64,000 nucleotides of DNA from Dactylonectria macrodidyma (taxonomy: Eukaryota > Ascomycota > Sordariomycetes > Hypocreales > Nectriaceae): positions 124,001-188,000 of the forward strand of contig JAGMUV010000046.1 in NCBI GenBank assembly GCA_020744425.1. The letters run 5' to 3'. The translations under genes and the position numbers were made by a program. Each line of letters begins with the position of its first letter. Position 1 is the stretch's first letter. Positions 47,116 through 56,635 of this stretch are shown here, piece after piece. The notes beneath the pieces are model-generated. The model had not been told where the DNA came from and made no database searches. It saw only the letters and a list, made by a program, of their open reading frames with translations.

Positions 47116-47504
47116 AGTATAAATAGTGGGTCCAGATGGGGGTGTTGGACATTAACGCCTTTCTTCCGGCGACTGAGCGTTACGCAGCTGACATTGTAAG
47201 TCTTCGCAGCGGTCCGGGCGTTTAATGATGGATCAGAATTCACAGCTTAGAGGTCAAGGAATACTTGACTTTCTATAGAAGGGGTCTCCATAATTTTGTT
47301 GTAAAGAAAGACGCGGTTGAATGTGGATGAAGGTGGAATTGCTGCTGCTGGGTGTTTCGCTAGCTTAGCCTAGGTAATGCGGTCGCGATTCTGTGGCAAA
47401 ATTATTCCCAGTAAGTGAAGGTTAAAACACATCTTGATCTCTTATATAAGAGGTTAACAATTCTCTCGATCCTATCCCAATACTTAGCCTTTCGATGAAG
47501 TATA

Positions 47505-48491
47505 TCAGTCTGTACCCGTCAAAATTCTAGTAAGCCAGTCGTACTTCGTCTGAGTCGAGGACTTAGCGATAGCTAAGGTAGATACCATTTCAAACCCATG
47601 AAAGCAGCCGCCCCATACATGAAGATCGGTCAAGACACCACATTGGGAGAGCCTTAATGCATAATTAATCGCTTCATCCCGAAAAGGCTCGGCTCCTCCG
47701 ACGTCAACGTATGTGATGGGTAGGCGTGACAGATCCTTAGCTCTAGCAGGAGCGATGTAGTAGCTGACATCCTCCTGCCCGACCTTGTCTCCCAAAACAC
47801 ATAACCAGGCAATCTTGTTATTGGCGGAACTGTACGCCCCACGTACAGACTCATAGTGCTGGGCAGAGACCGTCGTGTTCCTATCATCGAGCATTGGAGT
47901 CTGCAGCATTTGAGCAGCAACCTGCGGCCCACCACGATCTCTTGCCATAAGCACTGTCCCAGCGGCAATGCCTCCGCCCGCAGAGCTGCCAGCCACAATG
48001 ATTTTAGCTGGGTTGACTCCCAACTCTTCCGTATGTTCTGCGAACCAAGAAAGCGCAGCATACGCGTCTGTGACCAGCGCTAGTCCGGGATGCTCGGGGG
48101 CTAGGCGGTATTCCACAGTCAGGAGGACCACATCCATGCTCTTCACCAAGGGAATGAAGAGACTTAGTCCAAGGAAGCGATCACCCGCGACCATCCCTCC
48201 TCCGTGGACGTAAAAAATGCTTGGTCTCTTGGTTTGGTTGGAGAGTCCTGTCTTGTGTGTGATGATGGAGATGATAATATCGCCTTGAGGGCCAGATATG
48301 GTGCGGTCCTGGATGACCAGGTTAGGATCTGATAGGATTGCATCTCTCTCAGAATCCATTATCTTGGAAATGAACGGGCGGGAGTCAATCACGTCTTGGG
48401 GAGACTTCCATGGGTCCAGATCCGGTGCCTTTTCTAGCGCAGCAGCCGTGCCTGGGAGGTAGGGTTGCTTAGAAAGATATGTTGAGTCCAT
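47505..48491 (-). CDS. HSL-family alpha/beta-hydrolase (esterase/lipase)
   Basis: 328 residues from Met 48491. The open frame extends another 78 codons upstream, but that part is Cys/Ser-rich and unlike the family. Group IV (hormone-sensitive-lipase-like) marks: oxyanion motif HGGG at 96-99 (YVHGGGMVAG), then VEYRLAPEHP, nucleophile Ser170 in GSSAG (168-172), Asp272 (GGAEPFRDEA) and His298 (GGCFHGFE). The triad is complete and in order. Such enzymes cleave short-chain or carboxyl esters, often of secondary metabolites. No signal peptide from the chosen start, so probably intracellular. Intact and without RIP decay although flanked by AT-rich transposon DNA on both sides. Single exon. Confidence 0.9.
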   Translation of the reverse strand: MDSTYLSKQPYLPGTAAALEKAPDLDPWKSPQDVIDSRPFISKIMDSERDAILSDPNLVIQDRTISGPQGDIIISIITHKTGLSNQTKRPSIFYVHGGGMVAGDRFLGLSLFIPLVKSMDVVLLTVEYRLAPEHPGLALVTDAYAALSWFAEHTEELGVNPAKIIVAGSSAGGGIAAGTVLMARDRGGPQVAAQMLQTPMLDDRNTTVSAQHYESVRGAYSSANNKIAWLCVLGDKVGQEDVSYYIAPARAKDLSRLPITYVDVGGAEPFRDEAINYALRLSQCGVLTDLHVWGGCFHGFEMVSTLAIAKSSTQTKYDWLTRILTGTD

Positions 48492-48795
48492 GCTAAGATA
48501 TTGATCAAGCTCAAGGCGGCGATAAAAGAGAAACTTGGACGGTAGTGTCTGAAATGCAGCATCATAAGACCATTGCAGCCGGACATGTATCTGCTTATAA
48601 GCAGACGGAACTAGGTTTATGCGGGGTCCTGGGACGTAGGCAGAACAGCTGCACTCGAACGACGGTTCGGAAGAGGTAAAGACGGAAACGTAGAGGACTC
48701 CGAGAGTCCGAGCCTCAAGCCACAATCAATAGTCTATGTCAACCTCCGCCTTCGGGGATTTCATTGCCGATCGCCCAAGAGAAGGCAAGCATGGA

Positions 48796-48828
<33 letters not shown>

Positions 48829-49689
48829 CAGAGCGTAGGGTCCCTAGGCGAAGAAAATTATTTTCCGTCTAATAACTGCCGAAATGGATCACGTGTGGTA
48901 AGGAGGTTGCGAGGTGAGGCTTCGGGGATGAGCCCCGATATGTAGTTCAAGTGATACCGAGGTGGACCACTCACCACGCAGACCCTTACGCTCGTTTTAT
49001 AAGCAGTACTAAAGCAGCCCTACCCCGCATGCCTCCATTGCCTAACGGGGAATCCCCAGATAAGGTTCAGCATGCCTCGGCAGACTCGAGGTACCGGTCC
49101 GAGGTGCTGGAGGCAAGTTGGAAATGTCACTTCGTCATGTCTTCACGTCACGGAGGTGCTTTCTCCTGCTGAAGACTCTGGGGACTCTCAGGACTACCTA
49201 GAGATTGTGTCCTTTCTTCATTCGTGTTGCAACTTTGCACTGATAAACGCCGAAAGGCAGAGTATTCTTCGCCAGTCGCGTGTCAAGGACGGTGGGTCAT
49301 GTTGCCGTCGACTGGGAAGCAATCGGTAACTGAGAGCACAAGCCGAACACGCTAACATCTTTGGACTGCTAACACGTCGCGGGAGAGCTTCCCCCCGCCG
49401 ATGACCCTTCCCGGTTCATGCGCACTCTTTCAGGTGTTCAGGGCATCTAAAATAGCATTCAAAGCCCTCGGGGACGCTAGGGGAGGCAACGACTCGCTAT
49501 TCTGTTATCAGTTAGAGCATGCAACTGCCCCAATACAATTAAAGAAGTAAGCAATTATAGAATTACTGCTAGACTTAACTGCTTAATTAGCTTCGGCTGT
49601 GATATTTAATTATAATAATAGAAAAATAACTAAAAGGCTTAATTATATTAAAAGTTTTATAAAATAATAAAATAATACAATTATATTTT
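48492..49689. other. GC-normal island without recognised gene
   Basis: About 1.2 kb upstream of the esterase, holding its promoter. Short plus-strand frames (48951-49172, 49072-49329) have no domain. A (TTG)n microsatellite lies at 48796-48829. GC falls abruptly after about 49530. Confidence 0.4.
48796..48829 (+). repeat. (TTG)n microsatellite
   Basis: About eleven perfect trinucleotide units (TGT/GTT/TTG) in a row upstream of the esterase gene. Confidence 0.9.
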
Positions 49690-50290
49690 ATATATAACGT
49701 ACTTAATAAGTGAATAAGCTAAATAAGTGAGTAAGCTAATCTAGTTTTATACTTTAAAGTGTGATTTTTAAGAACTTTTTTAAAAATCTAAACTAGGCTT
49801 AAAATGTATATAATTTAAGTTATAAGTCTATTAATTTTATTATAATAATAAGAAATTTTCCTATATTTTTTTTAAAAAAATATTTATATAATTATTTAAA
49901 ATAATCTTATTTATACTATTTTTTTTTATTTTTTTTTTAAAAAAGCTAAATTAATATTTTAAAATTCTAAAAAAAAATTATTTATTAACTTTTTTATTAA
50001 GATATCTTAATTTAACTCTTTAAAATTCTTATATTTATATAACTAATTTTAAAAAATTAAGAATTATTACTTTTAGCTATATAGTGTTATAGACTAGGGC
50101 CTGGACTAGTGCTTTTATAAGTGCAGCTAGATGACTTAACCTTTAGTTAAGTCATTACTTTCCCTTTTGCCTTAACTAAGAATCTATAAGATTAAAATAA
50201 AGTTATAATACTAATTACTACTTTAGCCCTTTTAAGGCTAACTCTTTACATATAGTATAAGTAGCTTACTTATTTATTTAACTTAATATA
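49690..50290. mobile_element. MITE M4
   Basis: Left end GTACTTAATAAGTGAATAAG then CTAAATAAGTGAGTAAGC; right end GTAGCTTACTTATTTATTT with TTAATATATATAATAAG. Interior collinear with M6 (54056-54592) over about 400 bp. The right part (50090-50230) holds extra less-decayed sequence absent from M6. Confidence 0.6.
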
Positions 50291-50389
50291 TATAATAAGC
50301 AAGTTAGAAAAAATCTCATACTATTAAAATAAAAACTTTAATAAAAATATAATAATAACTTTAATTAATTAAAACTAATTACTATCCTC

Positions 50390-51870
50390 TTCTTTAGAAG
50401 TCTTAATTATAACTTAATAGGTCTTTATATTATAACCTGCCTTTCTATAATTTCTATAATGCCTTTTCTTTAGCATCACTAACCTCCCTTGACTACTACT
50501 TCTTAACGATTTAGCTACTACTTATATATTAATATCTTTCTAATCTATCTTACTCCTTCCTTTATTTAGACTTATTTTCTCTCTTTTATATAAGTAGGTT
50601 CTTTTCGCTTTATACTATTTACTAAGAGTCTTATTTACTTATTAAAGGATCTAAACTTTAGACTTTAATAAGGCGTTTTAATGCATTATTGCTTTTATTC
50701 TCTTTAAAAGTAATTTAAATGCTTTAAGAATTAATACTAAAGAGCTATTTTAATATCTTCTTATTTATCTTTTAAAGTATTTAGACTAAGAACTAGCTTT
50801 AAGTATAGTCTTTAAGGTCTTTAAGACCTAAGGGTTAGAAAGGCTGATCTCTTTTTTAACTAATATTAGAGTCTATAACTATATATTAAGCTTTAATATA
50901 ATATTTTCTAAGTTTAAGAAAATAATTCTAGCCTTTTAAAAACTTCTTTTAATATTACTCCTTATTATAATAGCTTTATAAATAGTATAAAAAGCTAAAA
51001 AGAACTTAGTTTTTAAAATATAAATTATAAAGTATTTAATTAATTACTTAATTACTTAATTACTTAATTATAAGCTATTTTAAGTAGCTTAAAGTATTTA
51101 ATATTAAAAGGCTAAAGTAAGTAAGATAAATAAAGTAATATATAAAGTATAATAATATAATTCTCTTTATAATATTTCTTAAAGTTAATAGAGTAATAAC
51201 TTTTATACTTATTAAGGATTAGGAAATAATAATAACTAGTTAATTAATTTTTTATATATTAATTAAAGTGCTTAAGCTATTTAAGACTTATTTTATTATT
51301 AGTTTAGTTATTTAGAGTTATTATAATAGCTTAATTACTTAAGAAGTTACTTTTTTAATACTAATTAGTAAAGTAATATTAGCATATAATTATAATAAAT
51401 AGCTAGATTACTTAGCCTTTTATATTAATTGCTTAAATAATTATAACCTATTTTTAATTTCTAAGTTAAACTGATTTTAAATTTCTATACTTATTTATAC
51501 TTATAATAATTATTCTACTTATAATTATACTTATTATAAAGCTAGTCTTATTAAAGTTATAAATATTAACTAAGTTAATACTATATTTTATAATTATATT
51601 TTCTATAAGCCTAAACCACTTATAAATAATAGTTAGATTTTTATATTTAGCTCTTTAATAGTTATATTTATAAAAAAAACGTATCTTAAGCTCTTAGTAT
51701 TACTTAATAAAGTTAGAAGCCTAGCGCTTACTAATAAGTAATGCATTATAGTTAGTAAGCAGTTAGTTAGCTATTTCTTTAATACTATATAGTTATAAGG
51801 AAAACCCTCACGAATCTAAGTTAAGAATGAATTAAATAATAATCTGTTCTTTAAAGTCAGTTAGTTAATA
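50390..51870 (-). mobile_element. pogo/Fot1 transposon copy P3
   Basis: Reverse-complement copy of the P1 transposase, nearly full length, from the C-terminal end (about 50640) to the N-terminal helix-turn-helix part (about 51800). Marks include GTAATGCATTATAGTTAGTAA, shared with P1. Heavily RIP-mutated. Inverted ends not located. Confidence 0.75.
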
Positions 51871-52239
51871 TAAAGTAAGGATAATATCGCCTTAAGAAAG
51901 TTTACTATAATATTAGTTATAAAGAGTACTAAGTAGGACTTTATATAATATTATAGTAAGGTAAATGCGTAATTTTAGATTATTTTAAAGAGCCTAAAGA
52001 GTAAGGATAATATTTGCCTTTTTACTTAACTATAATATATTTAACAATTAAGAAATAATTAATTAAATAAAAAGAAGGAGAATTAAAGGATTTTTTCTAA
52101 CTTACTTATATTTTTAATTTGCTTATTATATATATTACTTATTTATTAAGTATGTTATAACTAGATTAAAAAATAAATATAATATATTAAGCATTTTTAA
52201 TAAAGTGATTAATATAGAAAAATATAAAGCGCTAATGTA
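51871..52239. other. AT-rich spacer
   Basis: Decayed sequence after the pogo copy. Around 52115-52160 it carries CGCTTATT-like MITE end words, so a further MITE end may be present. No gene. Confidence 0.4.
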
Positions 52240-53236
52240 TATAATATTTAAGTAAAATAAATAAGCGAGTATAATACTCTGATTTTTACTTTAAATTACA
52301 ATTTTTAAAAAATTATTAAAAATTCAAACTAAGTTTAATATAATTAAAAATCTAACTTTAATTTATTTATAATATATATTATTTTTATGAATTTTCTTAA
52401 ATTATATATACATATAGTGCTAATAGTATTAAATTCATACTATTTTTTTTACTATTTTTATTTATAATTGGCTTTATAACTTTTTTAAAAATATAAAAAA
52501 AGACTAGTAAAACGACCTTAGCAAACGAGGAAGAAACCACACCCAAATGGCTAGCTATCTTTCCGGGGCCACTAGGGCCAATCGTGACTAACGCCGTCTC
52601 GCCGCCTCTAGCAGAGGTCAGCAGCGGCTGCTTCCAGCACTACCGCAGGTGAAGATGACAGGCCGGTCTCTTCAAGATAGCTAGGAAAGTGTCTAATTAG
52701 ACGCTTTATCGGGTTAGATCGCCGCTGCGGATTCTGGCAAGGCTCGAAAAGATGAAGGTTGCAGCGGCAGATCCGGGCATGGGTGGAAGACCGCGGACGC
52801 AGTCGGTCGGCTCGTAGGAAAAGGGCGTATTCGGCCAGATTTAAAGAGGTCTGATAGAAAGCAGGAAATCCATAATGAAATTGATAGTCATACAGTCTAG
52901 AAAATAACAGTGCCGTCCAGTCCCGCAGCTAAGAGGCTTCTCTGCCTCCCTAGCTGTTAAAGCTGACGTTCGTGATGATAGTCTTGTCTGTTGAAATTCC
53001 CTAGAAAAATCCCGGGACCTAGAGAGTTGAATCTCTAGTTCCCATAACCCTATCTAACCCCTGTCCTGCTACAATCGCATCACTAGCTTATTAACTTTTT
53101 AATTAAATATCTAAAATTAATTTCCTAAAATCCGTAAAGCTTTATAGCCTATTTTAGAAATTTTAAAGTTTATACTTTTAGTTATATAATATAAGTGTTA
53201 CGCTCGCTTATTTGTCTTACTCGCTTATTATACACA
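52240..53236. mobile_element. MITE M5 carrying a GC-rich insert
   Basis: Left end AAATAAATAAGCGAGTATAA (about 52257), right end GTTACGCTCGCTTATTTG then ACTCGCTTATTATACACATT (53200-53236). The two flanks (52240-52502 and 53087-53236) resemble the halves of M4/M6. The middle is a GC-normal segment described separately. Confidence 0.55.
52508..53081. other. 574-bp GC-rich insert inside MITE M5
   Basis: Flanked by ACTAG on both sides (52503-52507 and 53082-53086). Composition is like the gene islands, with no RIP decay, in sharp contrast to everything for 3 kb around it. No long open frame and no recognisable domain on either strand; no obvious LTR (TG...CA) or inverted ends. Could be a young insertion of an unknown element or captured genomic DNA. 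Confidence 0.6.
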
Positions 53237-53510
53237 TTATTAAAACTACTATTTAGATTTTTGTTTTTATATTAATGCATTTTTTATTACTATATTTTTA
53301 TATTATATTTTTATATTATTTAAGTTATTTTAAAATAAAGAGTGTGATTAATTAATTAATTAAATTATAAATAGACTCTTATTTCTCTTCTTTTAATTAT
53401 TAAGAATTTAAAACCTCCTTTTACTATTTCTTTTTATTATTTATAAGACCTCTACTTTACTTATATTCTTAATTAGCTAAGTATATTAATAGTTTTTTAA
53501 TTAATATTAA

Positions 53511-54006
53511 TTATTACAGCTTAGTTTATTAAATAGCAATAGAAGCCTTATAGTATAGTAATATACTTAGATAATTACTATTATAGTAATTATTAACTAA
53601 TCTTTTGCCCCTTAATATAGCAGTCTAGTATAACTATTATATAACAATTGCTGTATAGTAAGTCTTAAGTTTAATTCTTTATTTAAAATTAAACTTTAGG
53701 CTTATAAGGATCTCTAGCTTTTTTATATATTAGAAAAGGTATAAAGTTTAGAATTACTCCTTATATATAAAGCCTTTATAAGATTTCTTTAAGGGTTAGC
53801 TATATATTAAATAAAGGATCTTTTAGCCTAAGACTAAATAATTAAAGACTAGTTTTAATAAGAAAGAATATTATATTATAGCTTAGTTTATTAAATAATA
53901 ATAAAAGCTTCTTAATATATTAATATATTTAAATAATAATTATTATAATAATTATTAATTAATTTTTTATTTTTTAATATAGTAATTTAATATAATTATT
54001 ATCTTA
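53511..54006. mobile_element. Candidate TRIM-like element with 130-bp direct repeats
   Basis: 53511-53645 and 53873-54006 align without gaps by eye, starting TTATTACAGCTTAGTTTATT / TTATTATAGCTTAGTTTATT. Almost all differences are C-to-T or G-to-A, with the second copy more decayed. The 227-bp middle is non-coding. Small size with direct terminal repeats suggests a miniature LTR element, but TG...CA ends and a target duplication are not clear. Confidence 0.45.
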
Positions 54007-54055
54007 ATAATAATTATAATAAAAACTCTTTAGTTTTTAATACATTAATTCTTTT

Positions 54056-54592
54056 ATATAACATACTTAATAAGTAAGTAAGCTAAATAAGTAAGTAAGC
54101 CAATCCAGTTTTATACCTTAAAGTACGATTTTTAAGAAATTCTTTAAAAATCTAAACTAGGCTTAAAATATATATTATTTAAGTTATAAGTCTATTAATT
54201 TTATTATAATAATAAGAAACTTTCCTATATTTTTAAAAAAAAATATTTATAAAGTTATTTAAGAAAATCTTATTTATACTATTTTTTTCTTAATTTTATT
54301 TTTAAAAAAGCTAAATTAATTTTTTAAAATTCTGGAAAAAATGTTATCTAATGACTTTTTTATTAAAATATTTTAATTTAATTCCTTAAAACTCCTATAT
54401 TTATATAGCAAATTTTAGAAAATTAAGAATTATAACTTTTAGCTATATAGTATAAGTAGCTTACTTACTTATTTAGCTTACTTACTTATTTAGCTTACTT
54501 ACTTATTTAGCTTACTTACTTATTTAGCTTACTTACTTATTTAGCTTACTTACTTATTTAGCTTACTTACTTATTATATATCTTATTAATAA
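54056..54592. mobile_element. MITE M6
   Basis: Left end ACTTAATAAGTAAGTAAGCT; right end a run of AGCTTACTTACTTATTT units, the left end's inverse. Interior collinear with M4. Inserted in family X copy Xg. Confidence 0.65.
54456..54576 (+). repeat. 17-bp tandem array at the end of MITE M6
   Basis: Seven consecutive, essentially identical AGCTTACTTACTTATTT units. Other MITEs of the group have one to four such words at this place, so this end has recently expanded. Confidence 0.85.
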
Positions 54593-55317
54593 TAGCTATA
54601 TTATATATAACTCATATTATTACTTTTTATTAATATTAATTAATAACTTAAAAAATACTTTTTTTAAAGATATTTTAAATATTAATTTTACTATTAATTA
54701 CTTTAAAAAGTATTATTTATTTTTAATTTAATTTTTAAATTATTAATTATTTTTAAAAAAGTATAATCTTAAGAAAGTTTAAATTTTAAAAATTATTAAA
54801 GTAATTTATTTATTAATAAAGAGTTATTAAGTTTTAATAGTTTTAATTTTTTTTAAAATTATATTTTATTATTATAGCTTTTAGTATATTAAGTGTTTTT
54901 ATATTCTTATTAAGCTTAGTATTTAAACTATATATAAAAAGAGTATAATAATTATTAAAACATTAGTTATTAAAAATATAAAATATCTTATATTAAATGT
55001 TAATTGTAATATTTATTATAATTAGTTTTTAATAAGTTAAATTATAATATAACTAGAATTATAAAAAGTTAGAACTATAACAGGCTTAAAATGTAATAAA
55101 AGCTTTTATAAGGCTTTTATTATGTAATAATTTTGCCTTTTAATATTTAGCTTTTCTGTTTAGCTTTTCTATTTAGCTTTTCTAATTACTTAATGCATTT
55201 TAAAGGGTTAAATAGGATAATAAGGCTTATACTTTAATATAGTAAAAACTTTAGTCATTTTAAATTACTATTACTTTAAGCTTGAGTTTTAAGCCTTTAT
55301 ACTATTATTTATTATAG

Positions 55318-55753
55318 CTCTTACTCTTTAAAATTAAGAAGGTCTAGCTTTCTCATCCTTTTTAATATAGGCTAGTTAGTTAGAGGCTTAATAAGCCTCT
55401 CTTAAATCAGTCTTAATAACTCTCTGTTTTTTATATAATACTATAGAGCTTTAGTATTCTAATATACTTCTAATTCAATATATATAATCTAGTAATGGCC
55501 TTACTTGTAGCTACAATGGCGTTAGAATAGTTATGTTAAATTAGAGGCATGTTAGAACATTAGGGCCCTAAGGAGTTACGTAAGAAACAGGAGGTTGTCA
55601 GGACTGACTCGGAAGGAGCCTGCCGAGCCTCTGGCCAGCTAGCCCGTATTAGGAAGCAAGGGAAAGCTAGACCTCCCTAACTCTAAGGAGTGGGAGCTAT
55701 AGTCAACAAATACACAATACACACACATGTTCAAGGTCATTAAGTGGTCATGA
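55318..55753. mobile_element. Family A element with long inverted ends (A5/A4)
   Basis: Left part (55318-55430) reads GCTCTTACTCTTTAAAATTA then GGTCTAGCTTTCTC; right part (55600-55753) reads, reversed, the same blocks ending ATGACCACTTAATGACC. The left end is decayed, the right one fresh (GGGAAAGCTAGACCTCCCT). About 436 bp. Its right border coincides with the point where the cyclin coding sequence starts. Confidence 0.6.
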
Positions 55754-56419
55754 GAACTATCTAATAACATAGATCAGCAGCCTGAACTGAACTGGAACAT
55801 GCGGGTTTTCTTACTTAATGGCCTAATGGAAGCCCACAAACGTTTCGGGTTTAGCCAGGGGACCCTGTTTCTTGCTGTCGCCTACATCGATTGGTTTCTT
55901 TCGGTCCAGACCATTAGATACAGTGATATGACGCTCGTTGGGGTGGTGGCTCTCTTCATCACAGCCAAAATGGGAGAAAGAAAGTGCCCGAAACCATTTG
56001 AATTCGCCACAGGATCTGAGGATATCACCGCATCATGCATCGTAGAGGGGGAGAGAATTATGCTGCAACGTCTGAGTTTCGCGCTCAGCTCACCCGAACC
56101 AGGCGCGTACTATAGGCGGGCCCGGGTCGGGGAACTAGTTAATCGAGACGTAGATCTGCGCACGTCATACTTTCTAGAAGTAATGATGGACAAATTTTTC
56201 ATCGGCTACCAGCAGAGCCACTTGCCTGTTGCTGCCGTGAACTTCGTCTCGGGAAAAAGAGACTGGGTATTCTCTCGTACTGATTCCATTCTTGCTGCAG
56301 CTGCAGAGTTCGTAAAGACAGAGAATCTGGCTTCCACTTACGGGTACCAAGACACAGAACTCAACGAACTAGCTTATTATTTAGTTCTCATGCCGCCATC
56401 CGCTGATCTATTTTACTAG
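55754..56419 (+). pseudogene. B-type cyclin-like gene, 5' end lost at a repeat border
   Basis: An open frame of 221 codons from 55754 to the stop at 56419, with the first ATG at 55799. It matches the cyclin box of mitotic B cyclins from just before its start: IDQQPELNWNMRVF, then FSQGTLFLAVAYIDWFLS, MTLVGVVALFITAKMGE and IVEGERIMLQRLSFALSSPEP. A poorer C-terminal box follows. B cyclins bind and activate Cdc28/Cdk1. Everything N-terminal to the box, including any destruction box, is absent: family A repeat sequence begins directly upstream. The MRxxLxDW core is altered (MRVFLLNGL). It may be a truncated paralogue or be expressed from the repeat; no internal stop and no RIP decay, so recent. 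Confidence 0.7.
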
Positions 56420-56635
56420 AGTACACGCTTGCCCGCCATAAATATACAGTCATAGAGTCAGGAGCATTGGATAGTTGTGATACTGTGACTTAATCACTTT
56501 CTTTAAGTTGTATTTGCTTATCTCGTACTAGAACTACATTGGAGCCCAGGACATATCTACTACGTTATTATGTACATCCAAAATGTGTCAGACACCGTAG
56601 CACAGGCTTAGAATAGGGGAGGGGACCAAGGCGGC

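Larger units (their letters stand above)
53237..55315 (+). mobile_element. Family X retroposon, copy Xg (old, interrupted)
   Basis: The head end at about 53237 (TTAAAACTACTATTTAGA) runs to about 53440. Collinear family X sequence resumes at about 54592 and reaches the minisatellite (about 55145-55185) and the ...TAAAGGGTTAAATAGG block. The tail end was lost where a family A element abuts at about 55318. The most decayed copy. 53440-54592 is filled by later insertions. Confidence 0.7.

Noticed and set aside
54456..54576. Regular array considered as CRISPR
   Set aside because: The units are contiguous, without spacers, in a eukaryotic MITE end; it is a plain tandem repeat.
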